Assembly (NCBI GenBank): GCA_963758505.1
Contig: CAVWVJ010000003.1
Span: 2,108,001-2,172,000 of the forward strand
Reading direction: 5' to 3'
Source of the DNA: Korobacter sp963758505
GTDB taxonomy: Bacteria > Acidobacteriota > Terriglobia > Terriglobales > Acidobacteriaceae
Length of the DNA: 64,000 bases
In this document: positions 25,365-34,911 of the stretch, in pieces
How the letters are laid out: each line of letters starts with the position of its first letter
Position numbering within the stretch: position 1 is the first letter of the stretch
Translations under genes and position numbers: made by a program
The notes under the pieces: generated by a model
What the model saw: the letters and a program-made list of their open reading frames with translations, nothing else
Databases searched by the model: none
What the model was told of the DNA's origin: nothing

Positions 25365-26687
25365 CTAGTGTCGCGGTCGAATCAATGCATCCGTGCGCTG
25401 GGCCGCGTTCAGCGGAATGTGGACGAATCTCCTTCCGGCCGCGGTCGTCGGCTGGATGTTCGGCCCAAACAGTGGATCGGCCGCCGCAACGGCAGAGACG
25501 TTGACCTCCGGGATTCCGTTGGCGAGCTTCGCGTTGATGGCATCAATGAACGCGTTTGCGACGAGCGCGTATCCGGTGTTGGTTGGATGAATTCCGTCCA
25601 GTCCGAAGAAGCCGCCAAGAAACGCCGTTGTCGCCGGGTAGCCGTTGATCGTCATTCCCGCCGCCAGGCTGTTGAACAGCGAGTGAATGTCCACCAGGAT
25701 TCCATTCACCGCCGCCGTCTGGGTGGCAATCACCTGGTTGTACGCGTTGATCTGCGCCTGCACCTGCGCTACCTCGGCCGCCGTGAGCACCCCGGCGTCG
25801 TCCAGCGGAGTGGTTGGCTTGCTCATCGCCAGGTTCTGCAGATCGGTCTGAACTTCCGCCATCCCGGTGGCATTGACCAGGTCTCCGTTCGCAATCCCGA
25901 GGATCGCGCTGATCTGCGCCGGCTGCAGTCCCGACTGTGCCGATGCCTCGGCAATCACCGTCGCCGCCGGCGTAAGGTACGGCACCAGGGTCACGTCCGG
26001 GATGTTGGCAACGATCAGTGTCGCCGCTGTTTCGGCGTGCGCCCCCTGCATCAAGGCGGTGAAGTTCGTCGTGAAGGCGTCGATCGGCGTCATCGAACTC
26101 GGCATGCCGGTATCGTCCGCCAACAGCGCGTCGTTGTTGCCGATCCAGATGAAAAGAGTGGTCGGCTTCAGCGCGACGGCCTCCTGCGCCTGCGGATTCA
26201 CGTTCCCCAGCGGAAAGCCCAACACCAGGTCCGTGATGAGTTCTTCACCTGTCGTCGGGGTCAGTGTGGGCCCCGTGTAGAGCAGGTCATACAGCAGGTG
26301 TCCCGGGACCGCCAGGTCGGTCGGCTGCTGGTCCGGATTATCCCGTCCGGTGGTCGTGCCCGAGGCCTGCTGGATGACGGGCGGAGGACCGACGCTTACG
26401 AGTTGCAGCACCGCCGGCGCCCCGGGCGGGGCAATCAGCGGCAGCGTGATCGTGTAGTTCGCCTGCTTCGCTACCAGCGCCGCCCAGCCATTGGGCTGCT
26501 GCGTGTCGAGCAACGATCCGTTCTGGTACCCCGCCGTCAGCGAGTCTCCGACATACACCACGGTCGTGAAATTTCCTGAGCCGGTGGTAATCTTCGGCGC
26601 CGCCCCGCCGCATCCTGTCACTCCCAACAGTGCCGCCGCCAAAGCGGCTACCGTCAGACTTCTCATCCTTTGCTGCCGATCGAACAT
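25365..26687 (-). CDS. SGNH/GDSL-type hydrolase lipoprotein
   Basis: 440 residues. The lipoprotein signal is LAAALLGVTGCGG (lipobox Cys). The SGNH blocks are in order: GDSLTAG (nucleophile Ser, in VVYVGDSLTAGY), IWIGNNDAL (block III Asn), and DGIHPTNTGYALV (catalytic Asp-x-x-His). It is a secreted, membrane-anchored esterase or lipase-like enzyme; substrate unknown. A long helical part between the blocks (NATGMAEVQTDL, NQVIATQTAAVNGILVDIHS) is larger than in TAP/TesA-type members. ATG at 26687 has GAGGAG six bases upstream; the TTG at 26699 is not needed. Confidence 0.88.
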   Translation of the reverse strand: MFDRQQRMRSLTVAALAAALLGVTGCGGAAPKITTGSGNFTTVVYVGDSLTAGYQNGSLLDTQQPNGWAALVAKQANYTITLPLIAPPGAPAVLQLVSVGPPPVIQQASGTTTGRDNPDQQPTDLAVPGHLLYDLLYTGPTLTPTTGEELITDLVLGFPLGNVNPQAQEAVALKPTTLFIWIGNNDALLADDTGMPSSMTPIDAFTTNFTALMQGAHAETAATLIVANIPDVTLVPYLTPAATVIAEASAQSGLQPAQISAILGIANGDLVNATGMAEVQTDLQNLAMSKPTTPLDDAGVLTAAEVAQVQAQINAYNQVIATQTAAVNGILVDIHSLFNSLAAGMTINGYPATTAFLGGFFGLDGIHPTNTGYALVANAFIDAINAKLANGIPEVNVSAVAAADPLFGPNIQPTTAAGRRFVHIPLNAAQRTDALIRPRH

Positions 26688-26828
26688 GCTTCTCCTCAAT
26701 ACGACATCCGTTTACGAGCTTCTTCAGGTCAGATGCGACAATCTGTTTTCGCGGCCTGGGCGCGAAGCACCGAAGGGGACCATGGGATCGTTTTGGGAAC
26801 ATAACGGCTGTTTTCTTTGAGCCTGATG

Positions 26829-29549
26829 TTACCCGAGCAAACTCTCCACCACCTCATAGCTCGCGTTCAGCGCCGCATCCAGCCCCGCCGGATCCTTGCC
26901 GCCTGCCTCCGCCATGTCCGGACGTCCCCCACCCGAGCCGCCCACGTGCTTCGCCACCTGCGCAATGATCTTGCCCGCTTGCACGCGTCCGGTCAGGTCC
27001 TTGGTCACACCCACGATCAGCGCCACCCGACCGTCTTGTACCGAGCCCAGTACCACTACGCCGGATCCCAGCTTGGTGCGCAGGTTATCGATCAATGTAC
27101 GCATCTGGTTGCGATCGATGTTATCGGCCCGCGTCGCGAGCACCTTCACGCCCCTTACCTCGCGCGCGTTTTCCGTAGCCGATGAGACCGTGCTGGCTGC
27201 GGATTTCATGCGTGCCTGCTCCAGCTCTTTGCGGAGCTTCTTGATCTCTTCTTCGCGACGCTCAAGCTCGAACTTCAATCCCTCCGCCGGGCTCAACCCT
27301 TCGGCCGGCCGCACGATGGTCGAGACCACGCCTTCGAGTTCGTGGTCCTTGCGGAAGTGCCGCACCGAGTTTTCTCCGGTCACCGCTTCAATGCGCCGTA
27401 CGCCGCTCGAAACGCTGCCCTCGTGCAAGACTTTGATCAGCCCGATCTCGCCGGTGGCGCCGGTGTGGGTTCCGCCGCAGAGTTCGGTCGAGAAATCGCC
27501 GATCTTGATTACCCGCACGCGATCGCCGTACTTCTCGCCGAAGAGCGCCATCGCGTGATACTCGTTCACCGCGACATCGATCGGCACATTTTCGATCACT
27601 TCGACGCGATCGTTCTTCAGCACCTCTCTGTTGACGATGTCCTCGATGTCCTGCAACTCTTCATCGGCGACGCCGGTGAAGTGCGAGAAGTCGAAGCGCA
27701 GCTTCGCCGGATCGACCAGCGATCCCGCCTGCTTCACGTGCTTGCCCAGCACCTCGCGCAGCGCGGCATGAAGAAGATGTGTGCCGGTGTGGTTGCGCAT
27801 CGTCGCACGCCGCACCTCGGCGTTGACGACCGCATTTACCTTGTCCCCCACCACGATATTCTGCCGCGCAACCACGCGGTGCGCGCGCACGCCTTGCACC
27901 GGTGATTGCACCGTCCCCACTTCCGCGACGAGGACATTGCCGGTCGAATCGTAGAGCCAGCCCGTGTCGCCGATCTGTCCGCCGGACTCGGAGTAGAACG
28001 GCGTGTGATCGAGCACCAGCTCGCCCTCTTCCCCGGCTCGCAGCTCGCGCACGCCTGTGCCGTTATGCACGATGGCCAACACCTCCGAATCGCGCGACGC
28101 GGTCTGCCGGTAGCCTTCGAAGATGGTCTTAGGCAGATCGCGGTAGGCCGGCGAAGCCGATGCCTTGGAACCACCCTTCCAGGAGGCACGCGCCGTTTCG
28201 CGCTGCGACTCCATCGCTTGGTCGAAACCAGCATGATCGAAATCGATCCCTTGATCGCGCGCAGCATCGACCATGAAATCGAGTGGCAGGCCGAAAGTAT
28301 CGTAGAGCTTGAAAGCCTTCTCGCCGGAGTACTTTGCAGTCGCTTCGTTCTTGACTGCGGCGAGATCCTCGTCCAGCTTCTTCAACCCGATATCCAGCGT
28401 ATTCGCGAACCGCGTCTCTTCCGCCAGCACCGTCTTCGCCACGCGATCGGAGGTCTCTTTCAGCTCCGGATACGCATCCTGCATCAGGTCGCGGACCGCA
28501 TAGACCATGTCATGCAGGAACGGTTTGTTCTGTCCCAGCAGCCGTCCGTGCCGAATCGCCCGCCGGATGATCTTGCGCAACACATAGCCGCGCCCTTCAT
28601 TCGCGGGGATTACGCCATCGCTGATGAGGAACGTCGCCGCGCGAGAATGGTCGGCAATCACACGCAGCGAAGCCGCGCTCTTCGACTGCGATTCCTTTGC
28701 CTCTTCTTTCGTCTCGTCTACATCCGTCAACTCGGCCGCGCGCTTGATCAGCGGCGTGAACAGATCGGTGTCGTAGTTCGAGACCACGCCCTGCAGCACC
28801 GCGGTCACGCGCTCCAGGCCCGCGCCTGTATCAATCGATGGCCTGGGGAGCGGGTTCAGCGTGCCGCTCGCGTCGCGGTCGAACTGCATGAACACCAGGT
28901 TCCATATCTCGACGTAGCGTCCGCACTCGCAGGGAAACTTGCATTCGCCCGCCGCGCACTCCGGCCGCAGCTTGTCGCTCGACGCGACACCCATGTCGTA
29001 GTGGATCTCGCTGCACGGCCCGCAGGGGCCGGTGTCGCCCATCGCCCAGAAGTTGTCCTTCATCCCCATTTCGAAGACGCGGTCCTTCGGGACGCCCACG
29101 TCGAGCCAGTGCCGGTAGGCCTCATCGTCGCGCGGGACGCCGTTCTCGCCCTTGAAAATGGTGGCGTAGAGCTTGTCTTTTTCCATCCCGAACCACTCCG
29201 GCGACGTCACCAGCTCCCACGCGTAGGCGATGGCTTCCTTCTTGAAATAATCGCCAAAGCTGAAGTTGCCGAGCATCTCGAAAAACGTGTGGTGACGGTT
29301 GGTGAAGCCAACGTTTTCGAGGTCGTTGTGCTTGCCGCCGGCGCGGACGCACTTCTGCGAACTGGTAGCGCGGTTGTAGTCGCGCTTCTCGAGGCCGAGA
29401 AACACATCTTTGAACTGGTTCATCCCGGCGTTGGTAAACAGCAGCGTCGGATCGTTCGCCGGGACGAGCGAGGAGGAGTGGACCTCTTTATGTCCCTTGG
29501 CGACGAAGAAGTCGAGAAAACGGCGGCGTACTTGGGAGCCTGTGAGCAT
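26829..29549 (-). CDS. alaS: Alanyl-tRNA synthetase
   Basis: 906 residues, full length. The class II catalytic core opens with SQVRRRFLDFFVAKGH, motif 2 lies around RHHTFFEMLGNFSFGDYF, and the rest of the N-terminal half follows the family. The editing domain carries NHTGTHLLHAAL and CGGTHTGATGEIG with the Zn-binding His/Cys residues. The C-terminal DHHA1-type domain ends in SGGGRPDMAEAGGKD. Charges tRNA-Ala and clears mischarged Ser/Gly. ATG at 29549 fits the family N-terminus, with the extension to 29612 unsupported. Ends without a clear terminator 141 bases before the SGNH gene start. Confidence 0.98.
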   Translation of the reverse strand: MLTGSQVRRRFLDFFVAKGHKEVHSSSLVPANDPTLLFTNAGMNQFKDVFLGLEKRDYNRATSSQKCVRAGGKHNDLENVGFTNRHHTFFEMLGNFSFGDYFKKEAIAYAWELVTSPEWFGMEKDKLYATIFKGENGVPRDDEAYRHWLDVGVPKDRVFEMGMKDNFWAMGDTGPCGPCSEIHYDMGVASSDKLRPECAAGECKFPCECGRYVEIWNLVFMQFDRDASGTLNPLPRPSIDTGAGLERVTAVLQGVVSNYDTDLFTPLIKRAAELTDVDETKEEAKESQSKSAASLRVIADHSRAATFLISDGVIPANEGRGYVLRKIIRRAIRHGRLLGQNKPFLHDMVYAVRDLMQDAYPELKETSDRVAKTVLAEETRFANTLDIGLKKLDEDLAAVKNEATAKYSGEKAFKLYDTFGLPLDFMVDAARDQGIDFDHAGFDQAMESQRETARASWKGGSKASASPAYRDLPKTIFEGYRQTASRDSEVLAIVHNGTGVRELRAGEEGELVLDHTPFYSESGGQIGDTGWLYDSTGNVLVAEVGTVQSPVQGVRAHRVVARQNIVVGDKVNAVVNAEVRRATMRNHTGTHLLHAALREVLGKHVKQAGSLVDPAKLRFDFSHFTGVADEELQDIEDIVNREVLKNDRVEVIENVPIDVAVNEYHAMALFGEKYGDRVRVIKIGDFSTELCGGTHTGATGEIGLIKVLHEGSVSSGVRRIEAVTGENSVRHFRKDHELEGVVSTIVRPAEGLSPAEGLKFELERREEEIKKLRKELEQARMKSAASTVSSATENAREVRGVKVLATRADNIDRNQMRTLIDNLRTKLGSGVVVLGSVQDGRVALIVGVTKDLTGRVQAGKIIAQVAKHVGGSGGGRPDMAEAGGKDPAGLDAALNASYEVVESLLG

Positions 29550-29615
29550 GGGCGTAATCTCTGATTTTAACAGGCGAAGGTTGCCAGGACATCTGTAGTA
29601 CCTATTGGCCAATCG

Positions 29616-30366
29616 CTAGCGGCCCGCCCGTTTCGCCGAGTTTTTTTTCGTTTTCTTCGCAACCTTCTTCGCGACGACCTTCTTCTCCACCGCTCGCGGC
29701 TTCTCCTTGATGTGTTCGATCGCGCGCCACATGTACCAGGCCGCCACGCTGCGATGCGGCTTGTAGATTTCGCCCAGCGCCATCAGTTCTTTCGGCTTCG
29801 GCATCTCGTCCAGCCCATGCAGCAGCATGTAGCCCTTGCGTACGCCGAGGTCATCCACCGGCCAGACATCCGGACGATACAGGTTGAACAGCAGGATCAT
29901 CTCCACCGTCCAGCGCCCGATCCCACGCACCTGCGTGAGCTGCGCAATGATGTCGTCGTCCTTCATCTTGCGGATCGCCTTCACGTCCGGCACCGTGCCA
30001 TCGATGGTCTTCGCCGCAAGATCTTTCACTGCTTTCGTCTTCGCGCCGGAAAGTCCCGCCGACCGCAGCAGCTCATCCGGCGCGGCGAGCAGTTGCTCCG
30101 GTGTCGGGAAGGGAAGCGCCTTGCCGTGGCGCGTATCCACCGTCGGCGTATCGGGCGCGAAAAACAGCGCTTTGACGCGGTTCAGAATCGTCGCCGCGGC
30201 CTTTGCCCGATAGCTGCTGATAGACGATCGACTCCATCAGCGCTTCGAACACGTTTTGCAGATAGTTGGGCTTGATGCCGCACGGCGGGCACTTGGCGAT
30301 CAGCTTCGCTAAATGCTTATCGGCCTTCGACAGGTGGGCGTACGCAACGGCATGACGGTCCTTCAT
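29616..30366 (-). pseudogene. AlkA-like HhH-GPD DNA-3-methyladenine glycosylase, one +1 frameshift
   Basis: Two frames together give one continuous protein. ATG at 30366 (GGAG six bases upstream) encodes MKDRHAVAYAHLSKADKHLA up to SIVYQQLSGK; removing one base of the G-C run at 30200-30201 continues as AAATILNRVKALFFAPDTP into the second frame, which ends RAGR at 29616. Corrected length is 249 residues. The helix-hairpin-helix is VRGIGRWTVEMIL and the catalytic Asp is in WPVDDLGVRKG. The C-terminus is a Lys-rich tail. Such enzymes excise alkylated bases. It overlaps the corrected recX end by ATGA. Either a real break or a sequence error; see findings. Confidence 0.88.
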
Positions 30367-30938
30367 TCGTTCTCCGGCGATTCGGTTTTTTCTGGGATTT
30401 CTGCGATTTCGGATTCCAATGCCGAAAGAACTTCCGGGATCCACTTTCCATTGGTTCAGCACGCGAAAGGCGCTGCGGCTGCTGAACCCGGCGCGCAGGA
30501 GGGTCCGGAAACACGATGCGCGCATGATCCTTCTGGCCCGTCAGGATGACGCACTCGTTTGCGGTCGAGGAACTTGCGCGCCAACTCGACCTCGTCGGTA
30601 TCGTCATAGGTGGTAGCGACGGCCTTGTTGATCACGTCGCCGTGCACGCCACGCGTCTTCAGATCGTTGATTACCCGGAGGCGCCCGAACTTTTCGTTCT
30701 CTTTGCGATAACGCGAATACGTCTCGGCGTACTTCGCGTCATTCAGATACTTCTGCTGCTTCAGCCGCTCGACGACCGCCTCGACCATCTTGTCGCCATC
30801 GTCCTGGTGCGCCACCCGTGGCCGCATTAGCCGCTTCAGCTCGGCCACTGAACGCATGCGGCGTCCCAGCGCCCCAATGGCGTATTCATACAGCGATTCC
30901 TCGGTGTAATCCTTGCGAGCTGCGCGCTTGAACGCCAT
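30363..30938 (-). pseudogene. recX: recX regulator, three +1 frameshifts near the 3' end
   Basis: The first 133 or so codons read normally: DYTEESLYEYAIGALGRRMRS, then LKQQKYLNDAKYAETYSRYR and VELARKFLDRKRVRHPDG, the usual RecX helical repeats. After that the frame must shift at three places (a base too many at 30536-30538, 30508-30510 and 30436-30438) to read QKDHARIVFRTLLRAGFSS, RSAFRVLNQWKVDPE and VLSALESEIAEIPEKTES, ending at TGA 30363-30365. Corrected length is 190 residues, normal for RecX, which inhibits RecA filaments. The stop overlaps the ATG of the glycosylase gene, so the two were built as a coupled pair. No other recA-region gene is nearby. Confidence 0.88.
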
Positions 30939-30990
30939 CGCAGGCTAGTGTAGCGGAAGGGCGTACAAAAAGCGAAGAGAGTTGCTAAAG

Positions 30991-31014
30991 CAAAAGGCGC
31001 ACCGCAGTGCGCCT
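30991..31014 (-). terminator. Intrinsic terminator of pilT
   Basis: AGGCGCAC-CGCA-GTGCGCCT stem; on the minus strand followed by TTTTG. Lies 22 bases past the pilT stop. Confidence 0.85.
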
Positions 31015-31035
31015 CGCTTCCATCTCAATCCACAA

Positions 31036-32178
31036 CTACCGCCGCGGAGCCCCGCTGTAGCCGGTGAAGCCCTGCTGCTGCATCTCTTCGCGCGCTGCTT
31101 CCGTGCTGCCCGAAATGCCTTGCACGCGCAGCTTGAAGTCGTCGGGGTTCGACGCGTTTTCCAGCGCCGTATCGTAGGTGATCAGCCCCTGTGCAAACAA
31201 CTCGTACAGCGACTGATCGAAGGTCTGCATGCCGTATTGCGATGTGCCTGCCGCCAGCGCCTCGCGAATCGTCCGCGTCTTCTCCGGAATCAGGATGGCT
31301 TCGCGGATGTACGCCGTGCTCACCAGCACTTCCGCGGCCGGAACGCGTCCCGTTCCATCGGCGCGGCGCACCAGTCTTTGGCTGATGACGGCGCGTAATG
31401 TTGCCGCCAGCTGCAACCGGATCTGCTTCTGCTCCGGCGGCGGAAACACCGCGATGATGCGGTTGATCGTCTCGATCGCGTCCAGCGTATGCAGCGTGCT
31501 GAACACCATGTGGCCGGTTTCCGCTGCCAGCAACGCGGTCTGAATCGTCTCCAGGTCGCGCATTTCGCCGACCAGGATCACATCCGGATCCTGGCGCAGG
31601 CTGGCGCGCAGCGCCGAACCGAAGCTTGGCGTATCCACTTCCACTTCGCGCTGGTTGACGAATCCCTTCTTGTCGCGGTGCAGGAATTCGATCGGGTCTT
31701 CAATCGTGATGATGTGCTCGGGCCGCGTCGAATTGATGCGGTCGATCATCGCCGCCAAGGTCGTGGACTTACCGGAACCGGTAACCCCCGTCACCAGCAC
31801 CAGGCCGCGCTGTTCATCGCAGATGCTCTCGATAATCCGGGGCAGGTAAAGCTCGTCCAGGCTGCGGATCTTGGTCGGAATTACGCGCAACACCACGCCG
31901 ACGTTGCCGCGCTGCTGGAAGACGTTCACGCGGAAGCGTCCCAGTCCGGCGACGCCGTAGGCCATGTCGAGTTCGGCGTTCTCTTTGAACTTCTGTTTCT
32001 GCCGGTTCGACATCATGCTGAATGTCATGTTCAACATGTCTTCGGCCGAAATGCGAGGTTGATCGGTAAGGGGGACCAGCTCGCCATCAATGCGAATGTG
32101 CGGGTAGTTCCCGACTTTCATGTGCAAGTCGGAAGCTTTACGCTCCATGGCTATGCGAAGCAGGTCATCGATATGCAT
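31036..32178 (-). CDS. pilT: Type IV pilus retraction ATPase PilT
   Basis: 380 residues. The N-terminal PAS-like domain (IDDLLRIAMERKASDLHMKVG) is followed by the RecA-like ATPase core. Walker A is GVTGSGKST at 131-139, the Asp box is IEDPIEF, Walker B is DVILVGEMRD, and the His box is STLHTLDA. The C-terminus is a flexible GFTGYSG tail. PilT powers pilus depolymerisation and twitching motility at the inner-membrane pilus base. No other pil genes lie in the window. It is followed by its own terminator. Confidence 0.97.
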   Translation of the reverse strand: MHIDDLLRIAMERKASDLHMKVGNYPHIRIDGELVPLTDQPRISAEDMLNMTFSMMSNRQKQKFKENAELDMAYGVAGLGRFRVNVFQQRGNVGVVLRVIPTKIRSLDELYLPRIIESICDEQRGLVLVTGVTGSGKSTTLAAMIDRINSTRPEHIITIEDPIEFLHRDKKGFVNQREVEVDTPSFGSALRASLRQDPDVILVGEMRDLETIQTALLAAETGHMVFSTLHTLDAIETINRIIAVFPPPEQKQIRLQLAATLRAVISQRLVRRADGTGRVPAAEVLVSTAYIREAILIPEKTRTIREALAAGTSQYGMQTFDQSLYELFAQGLITYDTALENASNPDDFKLRVQGISGSTEAAREEMQQQGFTGYSGAPRR

Positions 32179-32328
32179 GCCTTCGTCCCTGGGCCAGAGT
32201 GGCTAAGTGAGCTGAACGTAACACCTATATACCGGGAAATCAATCAGGGAAAGGGCTTGGTTGCTGCGGAAGCAATGACCCAAAGCCCACTCCCGAAGGT
32301 CACTTACTCAACACCCTTTTCCTTCGAT

Positions 32329-33339
32329 TTACTGCTGTTTCGTCGGCTGCGCATAGTAGCCAGCCCGGGTTTCTACCTTCAAACCTTGCTTATTCTTGAT
32401 TTCGATCTTGCGGAAACTACCATCGAGCGAATGATTACTCGGTGTATACCCAATGTTGTACTGGCTGCGCATTTCAGCGGCGATCTGGTCAAAGGCGGTT
32501 TTCAGCTTCTTGTCGTCGTTGCCCACGACGATCATCCGGCCACCGGTTTCCTCGCAGATCTTCTTCATCGCGCTGTCGCCGCTATACCCGAAGTGGCCAT
32601 AAAATCCGCGGTCCGCAATCAACAGAACATAAACGATCGAGTCCGCTTTCTGCGCTGCTTCAATGGCATCCCGGATCTTCAGCTTGCTGCCTTCGTCCTC
32701 ACCGTCGGTCAGAACGATCATGGCTTTGCGCCCGACTTCGTTGCGCAATTTCTCTTCGGCCGCGAGGTAGATTGCGTCATACAGAACCGTGCCGCCGCGG
32801 CAATTCGAGGGCAGCGGGCCTCCCCCTAGCCCGGGCGCTCCGCCGCACATCGGCGCGTTGATCCGCACCTTGTTCAGCGCCACCCGAAGCTCGTGGGGCG
32901 AGCTGGTGAAGTCCTGCACCAGTTCGGCATCGAGATCGAAATTGATGACGAAAGCCTCGTCTTTCTCTTTTAAAACCTCTGCCAGGAACGCCGCGCCGAT
33001 GTCCTGTTCCATCGGAAGCACCCGCATTTGGCTGCCGCTGGTATCGATCAGGATGCCCAAGGTGAGAGGCAGGTCGGAGTTCGCGTTGAAGTACTTGATG
33101 GCTTGCGGCTTCCCGTCCTCAAAAAGCTGAAAATCGTCCTTGATCAGGTTCGGCATCAAGGTGCCATGCTTGTCTCGCACATTGAAGAAAATGTTGACCA
33201 CGTTGACGTTCGCTTTGAACGTGGGAATGTCCTGCTGCTCCTCGTCCTGCTTTTTGTCATTGCCCGTCTGGGCGGAAGCCACATATGCCAGCGCCGCCAT
33301 TAGCAGCATCCAACTCACCACCGTGCGAAGCGGTTTCAT
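32329..33339 (-). CDS. VWFA-related acidobacterial-type protein
   Basis: 336 residues. A signal peptide (VSWMLLMAALAYVASAQ) is followed by the family's N-terminal beta domain (FFNVRDKHGTLMPNLIKDDF) and a VWA domain with MIDAS DTSGS (in GILIDTSGSQM), then LTDGEDEGS. A Cys pair (INAPMCGG ... SNCRGG) sits in an insert and could make a disulfide. The end (YNIGYTPSNHSLDGSFRKIEI ... RAGYYAQ) is the conserved family C-terminus. ATG at 33339 is preceded by GGAG; GTG at 33360 is an alternative. Starts back-to-back with the plus-strand relative at 33434, so a shared 94-base divergent promoter region is likely. Confidence 0.88.
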   Translation of the reverse strand: MKPLRTVVSWMLLMAALAYVASAQTGNDKKQDEEQQDIPTFKANVNVVNIFFNVRDKHGTLMPNLIKDDFQLFEDGKPQAIKYFNANSDLPLTLGILIDTSGSQMRVLPMEQDIGAAFLAEVLKEKDEAFVINFDLDAELVQDFTSSPHELRVALNKVRINAPMCGGAPGLGGGPLPSNCRGGTVLYDAIYLAAEEKLRNEVGRKAMIVLTDGEDEGSKLKIRDAIEAAQKADSIVYVLLIADRGFYGHFGYSGDSAMKKICEETGGRMIVVGNDDKKLKTAFDQIAAEMRSQYNIGYTPSNHSLDGSFRKIEIKNKQGLKVETRAGYYAQPTKQQ

Positions 33340-33433
33340 AATCTCCAATCCGAAGGCCACCTGACGTAGTCTATATTGTAGGTTCTACTCGCATTGATTG
33401 CGCCCTGCGTATTTCAATGCTACGAGGCTCGAG

Positions 33434-34750
33434 ATGCGATTTGAAAAGGTTCGCGGCACCTTGGTGGCGGTCATATTCTTACTGCTTTTCTCGTTCGGAT
33501 CTCTTGCGCAATCCCAAGGCAGTCTTCCTGACGCTCCTGCTCCGCAGCAGAACGTTCCCCCACCGGCACCCACACCCGAACCGCCGGCTCAGACGCCCGC
33601 GGATGCACCCCTTCCCGGTTCGACGCACCCCGTGGACCAAGGTCAACCCGGCAACTCGGCAGAGCGACAACAAACACCTACGAGTCCCGTCGAGACAGTT
33701 CCACCAGGCAAAGCCCCCAACACACCCGGCAGCGGCAGCGACGAACTTGCCTACGCCATTCGCATCAACGTCAACTTCGTCCCCGTGCCGGTGACCGTGA
33801 AGGACGATGATGGACATCTCGTGCCGGGACTTCTGGAGCGCGACTTCGCCGTTTTTGAAAACGGCATTGAGCAGAAGATCACCTTTTTCAGCAGCGACCC
33901 TTTTCCGCTTTCGGCGGCCGTCATCATCGATCTCGGCATGCCCGACAGCGCCGTCCGAAAAGTCAGGGAAACCTTGAGCGCCCTCGATGGCGCCTTCGGT
34001 CCCTACGATGAGATTTCCGTCTACACCTACGGCAATACGGTGCGCAAGGAGCAGGACTTCACCAACTCCGATGCGCTGATGCGTACGATCAAGGTGTTAC
34101 GTCAGAGCGCGCGCGGGGAAAACACCGGCGTGCCTGTCACCAGCGGCCCTCTCGCCTCCGGGCCGACGATTAATAACAAGCCGGCCATCGAAGGCACCCC
34201 GCACGTGCAAGCCGTCCAGGAGCCTTCGCACGTCATGAACGATGCCATCCTGCAGGCGGCGCTCGATCTCGGATCGCGGCCCCAGAACCGCCGCAAGATC
34301 CTCTTCGTCATCAGCAACGGTTTTGAAAAAGGCAGTCGCGCCAGCTACAGCGATGTGCTCCGCGTTTTGCTGTCGAAAGAGGTCGCCGTCTATGGCATCG
34401 GGGTGGATTCCGCGGCGATCCCGGTGTACGGCAAAGCAGAGAGGCTCCACATTCCCGGATTGGGGACCGGCAACATTCTGCCCCGGTACGCATCGGCGAC
34501 AGGCGGCGAGGTTTTCCCCGAGCAGAGCCGCGAGGCCATCGAAGAGGCCTACCAGCGTCTCACCCTGGAAGCCCGCAATCAGTACACTCTTGGCTACAAC
34601 ACGCACGTCTCGCCTATGAGCCCGCGGCGCAGCATCGAGGTGCGCGTGCACCGGCCCGGATTGAAGGTCTTCGCCAAGGAAGGGTACTACCCGCTGCCTC
34701 CGTCGCCCGGTACTCCAGGTGCACCAGCAACAAAGCCGGCAACGCAGTAG
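33434..34750 (+). CDS. VWFA-related protein with degenerate MIDAS and Pro-rich linker
   Basis: 438 residues. A signal peptide (LVAVIFLLLFSFGSLAQ) is followed by a long Pro/Ala/Gln-rich spacer to about residue 100, then the family's beta domain (VPVTVKDDDGHLVPGLLERDF) and a VWA fold. The first MIDAS loop reads IIDLGMPDS, so the DxSxS metal ligands are gone and Mg2+ adhesion is doubtful. The rest is intact (KILFVISNGFEKGS, LEARNQYTLGYNTHV, KEGYYPLP). ATG at 33434 has GAGG six bases upstream. Lies 161 bases before the mglA-type gene. Confidence 0.87.
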   Translation: MRFEKVRGTLVAVIFLLLFSFGSLAQSQGSLPDAPAPQQNVPPPAPTPEPPAQTPADAPLPGSTHPVDQGQPGNSAERQQTPTSPVETVPPGKAPNTPGSGSDELAYAIRINVNFVPVPVTVKDDDGHLVPGLLERDFAVFENGIEQKITFFSSDPFPLSAAVIIDLGMPDSAVRKVRETLSALDGAFGPYDEISVYTYGNTVRKEQDFTNSDALMRTIKVLRQSARGENTGVPVTSGPLASGPTINNKPAIEGTPHVQAVQEPSHVMNDAILQAALDLGSRPQNRRKILFVISNGFEKGSRASYSDVLRVLLSKEVAVYGIGVDSAAIPVYGKAERLHIPGLGTGNILPRYASATGGEVFPEQSREAIEEAYQRLTLEARNQYTLGYNTHVSPMSPRRSIEVRVHRPGLKVFAKEGYYPLPPSPGTPGAPATKPATQ

Positions 34751-34911
34751 CCCATGACCCTGCGGAGAGGTTCTGGGAAACAGCTTCTCTGTGGTATAAA
34801 TCGATTCCAAGGATTAGTTTCCGCGTTCGTGTTGTTTGTGATCTCCGGAGTGAGGTTCGATCGACCTCCGGTTGATGGTGAATGCGTGTCCCATTGGGCT
34901 GAGGCAGAGCA

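Noticed and set aside
27906..29564. 552-codon open frame antisense to alaS
   Set aside because: Sits fully opposite a certain gene in GC-rich DNA; the product is Arg/His/Val-rich with no domain pattern.
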